A stretch of DNA of 64,000 bases. Source: Bacillota bacterium. GTDB taxonomy: Bacteria; Bacillota; Negativicutes; Sporomusales; CTSoil-080. This document shows positions 1 through 10,967 of the stretch, piece after piece (position 1 is the stretch's first letter; the number at the start of each line of letters is the position of its first letter). The stretch covers positions 1 through 64,000 of the forward strand of contig JAGGAC010000007.1 of the NCBI GenBank assembly GCA_017889635.1, given 5' to 3'. The position numbers and the translations under genes are program-made. Under the pieces are notes generated by a model. The model searched no databases and had not been told where the DNA came from. It saw only the letters and a list, made by a program, of their open reading frames with translations.

Positions 1-124
1 GCCGCATAAAAAACTGCCAGCAACCCATTTATTAGGGTTGCTGACAACAGAAATGATTTTATATATTTCATTGTTCACTTGACGGGTAGCAGTTCATACA
101 GCTTTTAGGGGCAGTCTCTTTACT

Positions 125-469
125 TTAGTAGCCGATAGGGGCGCAGTTCTCGACTGCGTTAGCAGGATAGCAATTCGGATTAGGACAGAATGGTTTGCAA
201 CGGGGACGACAATACTGAGGATTACAGTTATACGGTTGGCAGGAAGGATTGCATGATGGCGGTAGATAATAGGGGTGGCAGATGGGCGGGCAATTTGGAT
301 AACAGGGCGGCACTTTGGGATTGCAAACTGGTCTGCACCTGGGAGTGCAAGGGGTGGAGATCGGCGGACAGCTTATTTGGCGTTCGTCGTTGACCGTTTG
401 TTCCTTTTTCGCTTCTGTTACTTCAGGGTGTTCCCACTTAGGTCGTTTGGATTTTCCTTTGTTGGACAT
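125..469 (-). CDS. Cys/Pro-rich small protein, candidate RiPP precursor
   Basis: 114 aa ORF with 15 Cys in C-x-P-x-C-like spacing after a charged Cys-free N-terminus (MSNKGKSKRPKWEHPEVTEAKKEQ); overlaps the 3' end of the radical SAM gene by about 52 bp on the same strand. Confidence 0.6.
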   Translation of the reverse strand: MSNKGKSKRPKWEHPEVTEAKKEQTVNDERQISCPPISTPCTPRCRPVCNPKVPPCYPNCPPICHPYYLPPSCNPSCQPYNCNPQYCRPRCKPFCPNPNCYPANAVENCAPIGY

Positions 470-1710
470 CGATGATCATCCTTCCAAATTCCTGTATAGG
501 GATTATATAGGCAATCAACTGAGCAGGCTAACCAGCGTTTTGTTGGATCAGAGCCTTGTGCTAGTGGGCGGCAGTCGGTGCAAGCATAACGGTATTCGCA
601 ATCCTTGCATTTTTCGATCTGATCTTTGGTGGTTTGCCAGCAAGCTTTAAGTTTTTGTCCGTTAAGTACGTCCACGAGCGGAGATTTTAATATGTTTCCG
701 CAAACCTGATTACGAGCAAATATGCAGGGAATGACATCACCTGCCGCGGTAATCGCAATTTTGCCGTTAAGACAGTTGTGTTGGCGCTGGGCGTTGGAAA
801 AACTAAAAGGATCGGTATAAAAGGGAGGCTTGATAGGCTGTTTGGCATACTGTGTAGGGAGCAGGGCGTTGTCATCGCCGCGTCCTGTTGGTCTAACGAC
901 ATCAGGAGGTGTGACTTCGACACCTAGACGTTCGCATAAGTTCATTATGTTTTGGACTTCGAGTTCATTGGTCTTCATTATTATAGAAGCAATACGCAGT
1001 TGAATACCTGCGGCCAACAGTTTATCAATTGCAGCCATCGTTTTAACGTAGCTGCCTTTATTAAGAGTAACTGCATCGTGGGTGGCGGCGTTATCGGCAT
1101 AAATGGTGGTAGCGATGTTAACATTAAAGCGCTTAAAAAAAGCAACATCAGCATCGTCGATAAGGGTGGAATTGGTAAAAATTTCAATGAAGCTGAACTT
1201 TTCTTGATGGGCTTTTTCGATTAATTCACGCCAATGGGGATAGAGAAGCGGTTCACCACCGATTAATTGAATAGCGGTGGCGCCAGCGGAATGAGCCTCG
1301 GTGATTAAAGAGAGCCATCTTTCATGTGGTATAAGGTCAAGGCTGCACGACGGTCCACTGGTGGCATAACAGTGGAGGCATTGATTGTTACAACTGGAAG
1401 TAAGTTCGAGCCAGACGAATTCCAGTTGTAACGGTTCGATTGGTTGGTCCTTTTCTTTGGGCTCAGATGGTTCATTTAGAAAGAATGAGCCCAACCCCAA
1501 CTCTGTTAGATGGTGCAAAAAATCTAAGAATGGCTTATCTTGAGGTGATTCAAGGACTAGAAAATTTTCTAGTTGCTGGCTATGGCAGGCTGTGAGAAGA
1601 CCTAATCCCCCCTGATTAATGGAATGTACTTTGCCGGTTTGCAGGTTATAGATAGCACCGCGCTTCGCGCCCTCAACTAACTTGCAGTAATTATGCAGCC
1701 TGTAATACAC
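418..1710 (-). CDS. Radical SAM/SPASM domain peptide maturase-like protein
   Basis: CNNQCLHCYA (CxxxCxxC) radical SAM motif, GGEPLLYP, C-terminal Cys-rich SPASM-like region (CKDCEYRYACTDC...), N-terminal RRE/PqqD-like segment. GTG start at 1710 preferred over the track start 1770 because AAAAGGAGGG lies just upstream. Confidence 0.85.
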   Translation of the reverse strand: MYYRLHNYCKLVEGAKRGAIYNLQTGKVHSINQGGLGLLTACHSQQLENFLVLESPQDKPFLDFLHHLTELGLGSFFLNEPSEPKEKDQPIEPLQLEFVWLELTSSCNNQCLHCYATSGPSCSLDLIPHERWLSLITEAHSAGATAIQLIGGEPLLYPHWRELIEKAHQEKFSFIEIFTNSTLIDDADVAFFKRFNVNIATTIYADNAATHDAVTLNKGSYVKTMAAIDKLLAAGIQLRIASIIMKTNELEVQNIMNLCERLGVEVTPPDVVRPTGRGDDNALLPTQYAKQPIKPPFYTDPFSFSNAQRQHNCLNGKIAITAAGDVIPCIFARNQVCGNILKSPLVDVLNGQKLKACWQTTKDQIEKCKDCEYRYACTDCRPLAQGSDPTKRWLACSVDCLYNPYTGIWKDDHRCPTKENPNDLSGNTLK

Positions 1711-1896
1711 TGTCAGCCCTCCTTTTGGCATTTTGCTACATAATATGCTAAACTTATTATGAACGTGCACTTATAGATAAGTGATCTGGGGGTAGTTTAT
1801 TTGATGACTATTTTATTAAAATGACTATTAATTATGTTGACAGGTTTGGATAAGTGATATATAATAAACAACGTTGTATTTAACATTTTGATTTAT

Positions 1897-1971
1897 GCGG
1901 AAGTAGCTCAGTGGTAGAGCATCGCCTTGCCAAGGCGAGGGTCGCGAGTTCGAATCTCGTCTTCCGCTCCA
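1897..1971 (+). tRNA. tRNA-Gly(GCC), CCA encoded
   Basis: GCGGAAG acceptor stem pairs with CTTCCGC, TTGCCAA anticodon loop, GTTCGAATC T-loop, TCCA end. Confidence 0.95.
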
Positions 1972-1985
1972 TACAGAAACTAGTA

Positions 1986-2013
1986 CCCCCGGGGAGATCT
2001 CTCCGGGGGGTTT
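1986..2013 (+). terminator. Rho-independent terminator after tRNA-Gly
   Basis: CCCCCGGGGAGATCTCTCCGGGGGGTTTGTT hairpin plus T-run. Confidence 0.75.
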
Positions 2014-2145
2014 GTTACTTGTTTTTGTAATTTATTTATGGTATTATTTAAATCACGGCATCTTCAGGAAACCTGAAGATATGTTCCAGAATTGGAAATA
2101 CTAATGATATGGTACGTGATAATTTAATAAGGGGGATTTCCATAG

Positions 2146-3435
2146 ATGAAGGTTACAGCAGAGAAAGTAGATGCTCACAAGACGGTATTGGAGCTAGAAA
2201 TTCCGCAGCCTGAAGTGGCGAATGCGATTAATAAGGCATACCAACGTCTGGCCAGTAAAGTAAATATACCTGGGTTTCGTAAAGGCAAGGTTCCACGTAA
2301 GGTTTTAGAAATGCGGCTTGGTAAAGCAGCGCTCTTTGATGAGGCTTTTGATATAATAGCCCCAGGTGCTTACGTTGAGGCACTGAAGGAGCAAAATATT
2401 GAGCCGGTAGCTAGGCCTGAACTTGAAGTTGTAAAATTTGAAGAGGATCAGCCGTTGGTTTTTAAAGCCACGGTTATTGGGAAGCCGGAGATTACTCTTG
2501 GTGAGTATAAAGGACTTAAGGTGGACAAACCCTCAGCAGAGGTAGATGCTGAGGAGGTTTCAAAGCAGTTGGAGAATTTGCGAAATCGTCATGCTAAAAT
2601 GGTTGTTGCTGAAAACGCTATCTTAGATAAAGGTGATTTTGCAATTATTGATTTTGAAGGATTTATTGATGGCGTAGCATTTGAAGGCGGCGAAGGAACG
2701 GGATATCCACTGGAGCTTGGAGCAGGTGCTTTTATACCGGGATTTGAAGATCAGCTTATCGGCGCTAAGGCTGGCGATTCACTTGATGTTAACGTTACTT
2801 TTCCAACCGATTATCATGCCAAGGATTTGGCTGGTAAGGAAGCTTTGTTTAAAGTGCGTGTTACAGATGTTAAGCGTAAAGAAATACCAGAGCTTGATGA
2901 TGATTTTGTAAAAGAAATCGGAGATTTCGATACGGTGAAGGAATTGAAGGCTGACATCGAGAATAAGTTAAAAAAGGCCGCTGAGGATAAGGCTGAGCGG
3001 ACTTTACGCACTAACGCTGTGCAAGCTGCAGTGGATAATGCTTCGGTGGATATTCCGGATGTAATGGTGGAAAATCAGATTGATCATATGATGCAAGATC
3101 TTGATATTAGACTCCAAAACAGCGGTATGAATTTAGCACGCTATTTAGAATTTACTAATAGCGATATTGATACTTTGCGGAAAAACTACCGGGATGCGGC
3201 CATGAATAGTGTTAAGACTGAACTGTTGCTGGATGCAGTTGCTAAGGCTGAATCGCTTGAGGTTAGCCCTGAGGAAATGGATGCCGAAGTGGCAGCTATG
3301 GCGGCTGCGTATCAAGCTCCAATAGAGGAAGTAAGAAAGATTATTATTCAAGAAGGTCGGGTAGATTCTCTGACCAAATCAATTTTGCGCAAGAAGGCGG
3401 CCGAGATTATTATTAGTGCGGTAGTTACGGAATAA
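2146..3435 (+). CDS. tig: Trigger factor
   Basis: NIPGFRKGKVPRKVLE ribosome-binding signature, FKBP-type PPIase domain, upstream of clpP-clpX. Confidence 0.97.
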   Translation: MKVTAEKVDAHKTVLELEIPQPEVANAINKAYQRLASKVNIPGFRKGKVPRKVLEMRLGKAALFDEAFDIIAPGAYVEALKEQNIEPVARPELEVVKFEEDQPLVFKATVIGKPEITLGEYKGLKVDKPSAEVDAEEVSKQLENLRNRHAKMVVAENAILDKGDFAIIDFEGFIDGVAFEGGEGTGYPLELGAGAFIPGFEDQLIGAKAGDSLDVNVTFPTDYHAKDLAGKEALFKVRVTDVKRKEIPELDDDFVKEIGDFDTVKELKADIENKLKKAAEDKAERTLRTNAVQAAVDNASVDIPDVMVENQIDHMMQDLDIRLQNSGMNLARYLEFTNSDIDTLRKNYRDAAMNSVKTELLLDAVAKAESLEVSPEEMDAEVAAMAAAYQAPIEEVRKIIIQEGRVDSLTKSILRKKAAEIIISAVVTE

Positions 3436-3499
3436 CAATATTGTTCTGTAATAGAATAGTATAGAGAGAATATATCCTATGGAACCGAGGTGTTGAAAA

Positions 3500-4105
3500 A
3501 TGAACTTTGTACCTGTTGTTGTTGAACAATCCAACCGTGGTGAGCGGGCCTATGATATTTATTCTCGTCTTTTGAAGGACCGAATTGTGTTTATTGGCGG
3601 ACCTATTGACGACAATGTCGCCAATGTTGTGGTTGCCCAGCTTTTGTTTTTGGAATCTGAAGATCCTGACAAAGATATTCATCTTTACATTAATAGTCCG
3701 GGCGGCGTAGTATACTCCGGGCTCGCGATTTATGATACAATGCAATATATAAAGCCTGATGTTTCAACTATTTGTATGGGGATGGCTGCTAGTATGGCAT
3801 CTCTGCTACTTACTGCTGGTACTAAAGGTAAACGTTATGCTTTGCCAAATTCCCGAATAATGATTCATCAACCGCATGGTGGCGCTCAGGGGCAGGCTAC
3901 GGATATTGAGATTCATGCCAAAGAGATTTTGCGGCTACGTGAACTCGGAAATAATATTCTGGTTCAGCATACTGGACAATCGATCGAGAGGATCCAGCGT
4001 GATGTGGAAAGGGATTTCTACATGGATAGCAAGCAAGCTGTGGAATACGGTATTATTGATGCCGTAGTGCAACGTCACGAAAGGGGTAAGGATAATTCCA
4101 AGTAA
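3500..4105 (+). CDS. clpP: ATP-dependent Clp protease proteolytic subunit
   Basis: [11 protein letters not shown] and MIHQP active-site motifs. Confidence 0.98.
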   Translation: MNFVPVVVEQSNRGERAYDIYSRLLKDRIVFIGGPIDDNVANVVVAQLLFLESEDPDKDIHLYINSPGGVVYSGLAIYDTMQYIKPDVSTICMGMAASMASLLLTAGTKGKRYALPNSRIMIHQPHGGAQGQATDIEIHAKEILRLRELGNNILVQHTGQSIERIQRDVERDFYMDSKQAVEYGIIDAVVQRHERGKDNSK

Positions 4106-4117
4106 AGAGGTGAAGAC

Positions 4118-5380
4118 ATGTTGAAGTTTGGGGATGACAGGGGCCAACTGAAGTGTTCATTTTGCGGCAAGTTACAGGAACAAGTAAAAAAACTGGTTGC
4201 TGGTCCCGGTGTTTATATTTGTGACGAGTGCATCGAACTGTGCAATGAAATTATTGAGGAAGAGCTTAGTGAAGATGTCGAACTCGAACTAAGGGATATC
4301 CCCAAGCCGAAGGAAATTAAGGATATCCTTGATCAGTATGTCATTGGCCAGGAAGATGCAAAAAAGTCGCTTGCGGTAGCTGTTTATAATCATTACAAAC
4401 GGATTAATATGGGGTCGAAAGTGGATGATGTTGAACTGCAGAAGTCCAATATCATTATGCTTGGGCCTACTGGCAGCGGCAAGACGCTTTTAGCGCAGAC
4501 GCTAGCTAAGATTTTAAATGTGCCATTTGCAATTGCTGACGCAACCTCCTTGACTGAGGCTGGGTATGTTGGCGAGGATGTTGAAAATATTCTTTTGAAG
4601 CTTATTCAGGCTGCTGATTATGATGTAGAAAAGGCTGAAAAAGGTATTGTTTATATTGATGAAGTGGATAAAATTTCCCGCAAGTCGGAAAACCCTTCGA
4701 TTACCCGTGATGTTTCCGGGGAGGGTGTGCAACAGGCGCTATTAAAAATTCTTGAAGGCACGGTGGCTAGTGTTCCGCCCCAGGGTGGACGCAAACATCC
4801 ACATCAGGAGTTTATACAGATTGATACCACTAATATCTTATTTATTTGCGGCGGTGCCTTTGACGGTATTGATAAGATTATTGGCTCGCGTACCGGTAAG
4901 AAGACAATGGGATTTGGCGCTGAAATCAAGAGTAAAGAGAAAAACCAGGTGGGCGAAGTTCTACGGCGGATTTTGCCTGAGGATCTCTTACGGTATGGTT
5001 TAATTCCTGAGTTTGTAGGCCGGTTGCCGGTGATTGTAACGCTTGATGCTTTGGACGAAGCAGCGCTTATTCGGATATTAACCGAGCCTAAGAATGCTTT
5101 GGCTAAGCAGTACCAGAAGTTTTTGGAACTTGATAATGTACAACTCGAGTTCAAGGAAGAGGCGCTTAAGGCGATTGTTGAAGAAGCTATGAAACGCAAA
5201 ACCGGGGCGCGAGGACTCAGGGCCATTATTGAAGGTATTATGCGCAATGTAATGTATGATGTGCCATCACGCACTGATGTAGCAAAATGCATTGTAACGA
5301 AGGAAGTCGTGCAGAATAAGGAAGAACCCATTATGGTAACGATAGACCGTAAGACTAAGAAAAAAGAAGAGTCTGCCTAA
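4118..5380 (+). CDS. clpX: Clp protease ATP-binding subunit ClpX
   Basis: N-terminal Zn finger CSFCGK...CDECIELC, Walker [32 protein letters not shown]. Confidence 0.98.
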   Translation: MLKFGDDRGQLKCSFCGKLQEQVKKLVAGPGVYICDECIELCNEIIEEELSEDVELELRDIPKPKEIKDILDQYVIGQEDAKKSLAVAVYNHYKRINMGSKVDDVELQKSNIIMLGPTGSGKTLLAQTLAKILNVPFAIADATSLTEAGYVGEDVENILLKLIQAADYDVEKAEKGIVYIDEVDKISRKSENPSITRDVSGEGVQQALLKILEGTVASVPPQGGRKHPHQEFIQIDTTNILFICGGAFDGIDKIIGSRTGKKTMGFGAEIKSKEKNQVGEVLRRILPEDLLRYGLIPEFVGRLPVIVTLDALDEAALIRILTEPKNALAKQYQKFLELDNVQLEFKEEALKAIVEEAMKRKTGARGLRAIIEGIMRNVMYDVPSRTDVAKCIVTKEVVQNKEEPIMVTIDRKTKKKEESA

Positions 5381-5381
5381 T

Positions 5382-5420
5382 AGTAAAAAGCATTCCGGTT
5401 CATTCGGAATGCTTTTTACT
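5382..5420 (+). terminator. Terminator after clpX
   Basis: AGTAAAAAGCATTCCG...CGGAATGCTTTTTACT near-perfect hairpin. Confidence 0.8.
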
Positions 5421-5555
5421 ATTTAGTCCAAGACTGTAGTTGCGGTTTATTTTTACATAAGCGCCGAAATATGGCGACCCAGCGTTTGGGATAAAATAGT
5501 GTCATCTGCCTATACTAAAACTACAATAAGATGCTGTGGAAAGGAGGCTGGAAAA

Positions 5556-7241
5556 GTGGATTATGCTGTAAACCTGATTACTTTGATCCAGTTTTTTTTC
5601 GCGATCGTCATTGGTTTGTATTTTTGGAATCTTCTCCGGTCGCAGCAAGGAAACCGGGTGGCGGTGGAACGGGAGTCAAAGAAGGAAATGGATAAGTTGC
5701 AGAAACTAAGAGAGATATCCCTGACCGAACCGTTGGCAGAAAGGACGCGTCCCAATACTTTTGGAGAGATTGTCGGACAGGAAGAGGGGCTCAAAGCGCT
5801 TAGAGCTGCGCTTTGCGGACCAAATCCACAGCACGTAATTATGTATGGACCACCTGGCGTAGGTAAAACAGCTACAGCCCGATTGGTACTGGAAGAGGCA
5901 AAACGCAATGAACTTTCGCCTTTCGGTGGAGGGGCAAAGTTTGTGGAGCTTGACGCTACTACTGCGAGATTTGATGAACGAGGTATTGCCGATCCTTTAA
6001 TTGGTACTGTTCATGATCCGATATACCAGGGCGCTGGGCCGCTTGGGATAGCCGGCATTCCCCAACCAAAACCTGGGGCGGTGACAAAGGCGCATGGCGG
6101 GATTTTGTTTATTGACGAAATTGGCGAACTTCATCATGTGCAGATGAATAAACTATTAAAGGTGCTTGAAGATCGCAAGGTTTTTTTGGAGAGTTCGTAT
6201 TATTCAAGTGAGGATATGAATATACCAACCCATATTCATGACATATTTCAAAACGGCTTGCCAGCTGATTTTCGTCTTATTGGGGCGACAACGCATATGC
6301 CGCAAGATATTCCACCTGCTATTCGTTCCCGGTGTGTGGAGATATTTTTCCGACCGTTATTACCTGATGAGATTGGGCGAATTTGCTTAAATGCTGCCCG
6401 GAAGGTCAACTTGGAAATTGAGGATGCGGCGGTTGAGGTGGTAAAACACTACGTAACCAACGGCCGGGAGGCAGTAAATGTAGTGCAGATTGCCGCCGGT
6501 TTAGTTATGAATGATAAGCGTAACGTTATTAGCGTCGCTGACGTGGAGTGGGTGGTGAACTTTGGGCAATATAGTCCTAGGCCGGAAAAGAAAATTGCCA
6601 GTACGCCCCAGGTGGGATTTGCTAATGGTTTGGCAGTATATGGTGCGAATATTGGTACGGTGATAGAAATAGAAGTTTCTGTACGTCCCAATCCATTAGG
6701 ACGGGGAAATGTGATGATAACAGGAGTGGTGGAGGAAGAAGAGATTGGTACTCCAGGTCGGATGATGCGCCGAAAAAGTATGGCGAAAGGCTCGCTGGAT
6801 AATGTACTTACAGTGCTTTCAAATCAGTTTGACATCGACTTTTCCAAATATGATGTTCATGTTAATTTTCCCGGCGGCGGGCCTGTTGACGGACCATCGG
6901 CTGGAGTGTCGGTAGCTACAGCCATTTATTCAGGAATAAACAATATTCCTATTGATAATGTAGCTGCGATGACTGGTGAGGTGTCAATACGCGGTTTGGT
7001 AAAGCCTGTAGGTGGCGTTACCGCTAAGATCACAGCCGCAAAGCAAGCTGGGGCTCGAAGAGTTATTATTCCCAAGGATAATTGGCAGGAAATATACAGG
7101 AACATAGGAATTGAAGTTGTTGCTGTTGAAACGCTGGAAGAAGTACTTGAAAACGTGCTTGTAAAATCGAATGATGTATGCCATCTAGGAATTTTTGCTC
7201 CTCAACATGATTTTTTAAGCGCCATTGGGGTAAAGGCTTAG
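5556..7241 (+). CDS. lonB: ATP-dependent protease LonB (membrane-anchored)
   Basis: GPPGVGKT Walker A, Lon protease PGGGPVDGPSAGVS; N-terminal TM segment. GTG start at 5556 after AAAGGAGG preferred over the track start 5499. Confidence 0.93.
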   Translation: MDYAVNLITLIQFFFAIVIGLYFWNLLRSQQGNRVAVERESKKEMDKLQKLREISLTEPLAERTRPNTFGEIVGQEEGLKALRAALCGPNPQHVIMYGPPGVGKTATARLVLEEAKRNELSPFGGGAKFVELDATTARFDERGIADPLIGTVHDPIYQGAGPLGIAGIPQPKPGAVTKAHGGILFIDEIGELHHVQMNKLLKVLEDRKVFLESSYYSSEDMNIPTHIHDIFQNGLPADFRLIGATTHMPQDIPPAIRSRCVEIFFRPLLPDEIGRICLNAARKVNLEIEDAAVEVVKHYVTNGREAVNVVQIAAGLVMNDKRNVISVADVEWVVNFGQYSPRPEKKIASTPQVGFANGLAVYGANIGTVIEIEVSVRPNPLGRGNVMITGVVEEEEIGTPGRMMRRKSMAKGSLDNVLTVLSNQFDIDFSKYDVHVNFPGGGPVDGPSAGVSVATAIYSGINNIPIDNVAAMTGEVSIRGLVKPVGGVTAKITAAKQAGARRVIIPKDNWQEIYRNIGIEVVAVETLEEVLENVLVKSNDVCHLGIFAPQHDFLSAIGVKA

Positions 7242-7294
7242 TATATGGTTCGGTATTTCTCTGCAAAATGATGCGGAGAAATATTTTTTTGCTG

Positions 7295-7342
7295 ATTTTC
7301 GGCTATATGCAGTCAATAGGTTGGCTGCATATAGCCGAAAAT
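7295..7342. repeat. 18-bp perfect inverted repeat between lonB and lonA
   Basis: ATTTTCGGCTATATGCAG / CTGCATATAGCCGAAAAT. Confidence 0.85.
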
Positions 7343-7407
7343 ACCAATAAATAAAGGTAGTGTGGCAGATTTGGTGTTAGCATCAGGAGCGAAGGTACAA
7401 AGTAAGT

Positions 7408-7450
7408 AGCAACAGCAAAAAAAATTGCGAAAGGATTTTTTGCTGTTGCT
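7408..7450. repeat. 15-bp perfect inverted repeat upstream of lonA
   Basis: AGCAACAGCAAAAAA / TTTTTTGCTGTTGCT. Confidence 0.85.
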
Positions 7451-7516
7451 TAAGAATATTTATAAATAGCGAAGTTGAAACTAACACTGGCGGTTGAATT
7501 TGAAGGAGGAGAGATT

Positions 7517-9835
7517 ATGGCTAAATTAACCCGGAATATTCCGCTATTGCCGCTTAGAGGCATTTTAGTTTTTCCATATATGATTATTCACCTTGATGTT
7601 GGGCGGGAAAAATCTATCAGTGCTTTGGAAGAATCTATGGTTCGTGACCGCTTAATTATGTTGGCTACTCAGCGAGATGCTCAGAATGACAAGCCGGAGC
7701 CGGATGATATTTTCCCTATTGGTACAGTTGTGGAAATTAAGCAATTGTTGAAGCTACCTGGCGGTACTATAAGGGTGCTGGTTGAGGGTATGCATCGGGC
7801 TGAGATTATTAACTATGTGGAAAAAGATCCTTTTTATATGGTTGAAATTCGCGAGCATGATGAGGTGGAGCAAAAGACACCAGAAGTTGAGGCTCTTACC
7901 AGGACTGTTGTTCATCAGTTTGAACAATGGGTCAAACTCAGTAAGAAGATTCCTGCGGAAACGTTGGTATCAGTAGTGGTAGTGGAAGAACCTGGGCGCT
8001 TGACTGATCTTATAGCTAGCCACTTATCACTTAAAATCGAAGATAAGCAGCAACTTTTAGACGCTGTTGATGTGAAAGCACGTCTGGAAAAACTTTGCGA
8101 TATTCTCGGACGGGAGATGGAAATTCTCGAGTTGGAGAAGAAGATCAATGTCCGGGTACGCAAGCAGATGGAGAAGACGCAGAAGGAGTATTATCTCAGA
8201 GAGCAGCTAAAGGCTATCCAGAAGGAACTGGGCGACAAAGAGGATCGCACCGCTGAGGTCGATGAATATCGGCAACGGATGAAGGAACATGAACTGCCAA
8301 AGGAAGTTGCCGATAAAATTCAAAAAGAAATTGAACGGCTGGAAAAGATGCCACCGATGGTGGCAGAAAGTGCGGTTATTCGTACATATTTGGATTGGTT
8401 GTTGGCTTTACCGTGGTCCAAGGATACTACTGACCGGTTGGATATTGCCAGCGCTGAGGAAATATTGGAGGAGGACCATTACGGCTTAGAAAAGGTCAAG
8501 GAGCGGATATTGGAGTATTTATCTATCCGTACACTTGCGGCAAAAATGAAGGGGCCTATTCTTTGTTTAGTTGGCCCGCCAGGGGTTGGAAAAACATCGT
8601 TAGCTCGTTCTATTGCTCGGGCGATGGAACGTAAGTTTGTCAGAGTATCGCTAGGCGGCGTACGTGATGAAGCTGAAATCCGCGGACATCGCCGTACATA
8701 TGTCGGAGCGCTTCCAGGCCGAATAATTCAGGGGATGCGTACCGCTGGTTCTTGTAATCCCGTTTTTCTTCTGGATGAGATTGATAAGATGAGTGCTGAT
8801 TTTCGGGGCGATCCGTCAGCGGCACTTTTAGAGGTTCTTGACCCTGAACAAAATAATACTTTTAGCGATCATTATATCGAAGTTCCTTTCGACCTTTCAC
8901 GTGTACTGTGGGTGGTTACCGCAAATGTAATGCATAATATTCCTCGCCCGCTGCTGGACCGGATGGAGGTAATCAATATTGCTGGGTATACCGAAGAGGA
9001 GAAGGTTCAGATTGCCAAACGCTATTTGGCACCAAAGCAAGTTAACGACCATGGTTTAACTGATAAGCAGATTTTATTTTCGGAAGGGACTATTCAAAAG
9101 GTTATCCGTGATTATACCAGAGAAGCAGGTGTGCGTAACCTGGAACGCAATATAGCCAATCTGTGTCGTAAAGCGGCCCGGCAAATTGTTCAGGACAAGC
9201 GTGTGATGGTTAAGGTTACGGCGCAGAATCTTCATACCTTTCTGGGGGCTCCTAAGTTTCGTCATGCGCAGGCTGAGCGCAATAGCGAGGTCGGTGTGAC
9301 CACTGGACTTGCCTGGACTGAAGTCGGTGGTGATGTGCTGGGAGTAGAAGTTTCAACCATGAAAGGCAAAGGCAAGTTGACACTTACCGGACAGCTTGGT
9401 GAGGTAATGCAGGAATCAGCTCAAGCTGGTTTTAGCTATATTCGCAGTCGGGCCAAGGAGCTTAATATTGATCCGGAGTTTCATGAAAAAACTGATATTC
9501 ATATTCATTTGCCGGAAGGCGCTATTCCAAAGGATGGTCCGTCCGCAGGGATTACTATGGCTACAGCGGTGGTATCGGCATTAACTGGAAAGCCGGTGCG
9601 CAATGATATTGCTATGACTGGCGAAATTACGTTGCGGGGCAGGGTATTGCCGGTGGGGGGCATAAAAGAAAAGGTACTGGCGGCTCATCGTGCCGGCATT
9701 AAAAAAATAATTCTGCCACAGGAAAATAAACGTGATTTGGACGACATTCCGGCAAATGTCAAACGAAACCTGGAGTTTTCGCTTGTGGAGCATATGGATG
9801 AGGTGCTGAAAACAGCTTTGGTGAGCGAAACGTGA
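7517..9835 (+). CDS. lonA: ATP-dependent protease La (Lon)
   Basis: Lon N-domain, [20 protein letters not shown] catalytic Ser. Start at ATG 7517 after GAAGGAGGAG. Confidence 0.97.
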   Translation: MAKLTRNIPLLPLRGILVFPYMIIHLDVGREKSISALEESMVRDRLIMLATQRDAQNDKPEPDDIFPIGTVVEIKQLLKLPGGTIRVLVEGMHRAEIINYVEKDPFYMVEIREHDEVEQKTPEVEALTRTVVHQFEQWVKLSKKIPAETLVSVVVVEEPGRLTDLIASHLSLKIEDKQQLLDAVDVKARLEKLCDILGREMEILELEKKINVRVRKQMEKTQKEYYLREQLKAIQKELGDKEDRTAEVDEYRQRMKEHELPKEVADKIQKEIERLEKMPPMVAESAVIRTYLDWLLALPWSKDTTDRLDIASAEEILEEDHYGLEKVKERILEYLSIRTLAAKMKGPILCLVGPPGVGKTSLARSIARAMERKFVRVSLGGVRDEAEIRGHRRTYVGALPGRIIQGMRTAGSCNPVFLLDEIDKMSADFRGDPSAALLEVLDPEQNNTFSDHYIEVPFDLSRVLWVVTANVMHNIPRPLLDRMEVINIAGYTEEEKVQIAKRYLAPKQVNDHGLTDKQILFSEGTIQKVIRDYTREAGVRNLERNIANLCRKAARQIVQDKRVMVKVTAQNLHTFLGAPKFRHAQAERNSEVGVTTGLAWTEVGGDVLGVEVSTMKGKGKLTLTGQLGEVMQESAQAGFSYIRSRAKELNIDPEFHEKTDIHIHLPEGAIPKDGPSAGITMATAVVSALTGKPVRNDIAMTGEITLRGRVLPVGGIKEKVLAAHRAGIKKIILPQENKRDLDDIPANVKRNLEFSLVEHMDEVLKTALVSET

Positions 9836-9837
9836 CG

Positions 9838-10449
9838 ATGCATGTTTTAAACGCCAGATACATGGCTTCGGCGGTTAGGGCCGATCAGTATCCGCTTGAT
9901 GACATGCCGGAAGTCGCATTTATCGGACGCTCAAATGTTGGCAAGTCATCGCTTATTAATTCGCTGTGTCGCCATGGTGGTTTGGCTCGTATAAGTGGAA
10001 CTCCAGGTAAAACCCAGACGCTAAATTTTTATTCTGTAGCTGTGAAGTTGGATGAAACTGAGCGCAGTGCCTTTTGGCTGGTTGATTTGCCCGGATACGG
10101 CTATGCTCGCACTGGTCGTGGTACTCGGCGGCAATGGACGAAATTTATTGATGAGTATCTGGCAGGATCTAAGCGCCTGAAGCTGGTTTGTCAACTTATT
10201 GACATTCGTCATCCGCCGATGGAAAGCGATGTTCAGGCGTTTCGACGTTTGACTGAAATGGGACTGCCGGTTATGATAATTGGTACTAAGGCGGATAAGA
10301 TTTCGCGAATGGCGATAAAAAAGCATACAGGTTTAATCAGATCAGGGCTGGAGCTTAGAGCGGAGCAAGAGATGATAGTATATTCTGCTGCGAATGGGAC
10401 CGGTCGGGATGAGTTGCTTGACGTCATCAACCGAATTTTGTTAAAATAA
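9838..10449 (+). CDS. ysxC: Ribosome biogenesis GTP-binding protein YsxC/EngB
   Basis: GRSNVGKSSLIN, TPGKTQ, DLPGYGYA, GTKADK GTPase motifs; next to lonA as in many Firmicutes. Confidence 0.96.
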   Translation: MHVLNARYMASAVRADQYPLDDMPEVAFIGRSNVGKSSLINSLCRHGGLARISGTPGKTQTLNFYSVAVKLDETERSAFWLVDLPGYGYARTGRGTRRQWTKFIDEYLAGSKRLKLVCQLIDIRHPPMESDVQAFRRLTEMGLPVMIIGTKADKISRMAIKKHTGLIRSGLELRAEQEMIVYSAANGTGRDELLDVINRILLK

Positions 10450-10509
10450 TAACCGCGGGGCGATACAATATGTTTGCCATTTTACTTAATTAGATAGCCA
10501 GAGGATACT

Positions 10510-10962
10510 ATGATTAGCGAGTTCGATAAAAAGTTGCTGAATATTATTCAGGGCGATTTGCCGCTTTCTAAGCGGCCGTTTGCGCTTGTTGCGAAGCGGT
10601 TGGGCGCAAAAGAGAGCTTTGTGCTTGAACGGCTAAACAGTCTTAAGGCAGAGGGATATATTAGACGACTCGGCGCGTTCTTCGACTCGGAGCGTCTTGG
10701 GTATAAAGGGACGCTGGTGGCGTTGGCGGTTGAGCCGGATATGGTAGCAGCGGTAGCTGAAGTAATCAATTCATATCCTGGGGTTACACATAATTATGAA
10801 CGTGATGGAAGCTATAATCTTTGGATTACGCTTTTGTCGCTTAATGCCGAGGAAGAAGAAGGTATTATTTCTGCAATAAGTGCAATACCAGGCGTTAACC
10901 GGCTGCTCAATTTACCTGCTTCTGAAAAGTTTAAGGTGAATGTGCAGTTTAATTTGGAGTAG
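10510..10962 (+). CDS. ahbA: Siroheme decarboxylase alpha-like (AsnC/Lrp fold)
   Basis: HTH plus AsnC-like domain with GxxRRLGAFFDSERLGYKGTL, paired with a second such gene. Confidence 0.8.
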   Translation: MISEFDKKLLNIIQGDLPLSKRPFALVAKRLGAKESFVLERLNSLKAEGYIRRLGAFFDSERLGYKGTLVALAVEPDMVAAVAEVINSYPGVTHNYERDGSYNLWITLLSLNAEEEEGIISAISAIPGVNRLLNLPASEKFKVNVQFNLE

Positions 10963-10967
10963 ATTGG

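Noticed and set aside
190-650. Overlapping plus-strand ORFs (190-393, 275-475, 315-650)
   Set aside because: Antisense to the Cys-rich ORF and maturase 3' end; low-complexity shadows of the repetitive Cys/Pro codons, no SD or domain
4804-5331. 175-aa minus-strand ORF inside clpX
   Set aside because: Antisense shadow of a highly conserved gene; Ser-rich, no recognisable family
5556-9835. Two adjacent Lon-type proteases as novelty
   Set aside because: lonB-lonA tandem after tig/clpX is a common Firmicute arrangement
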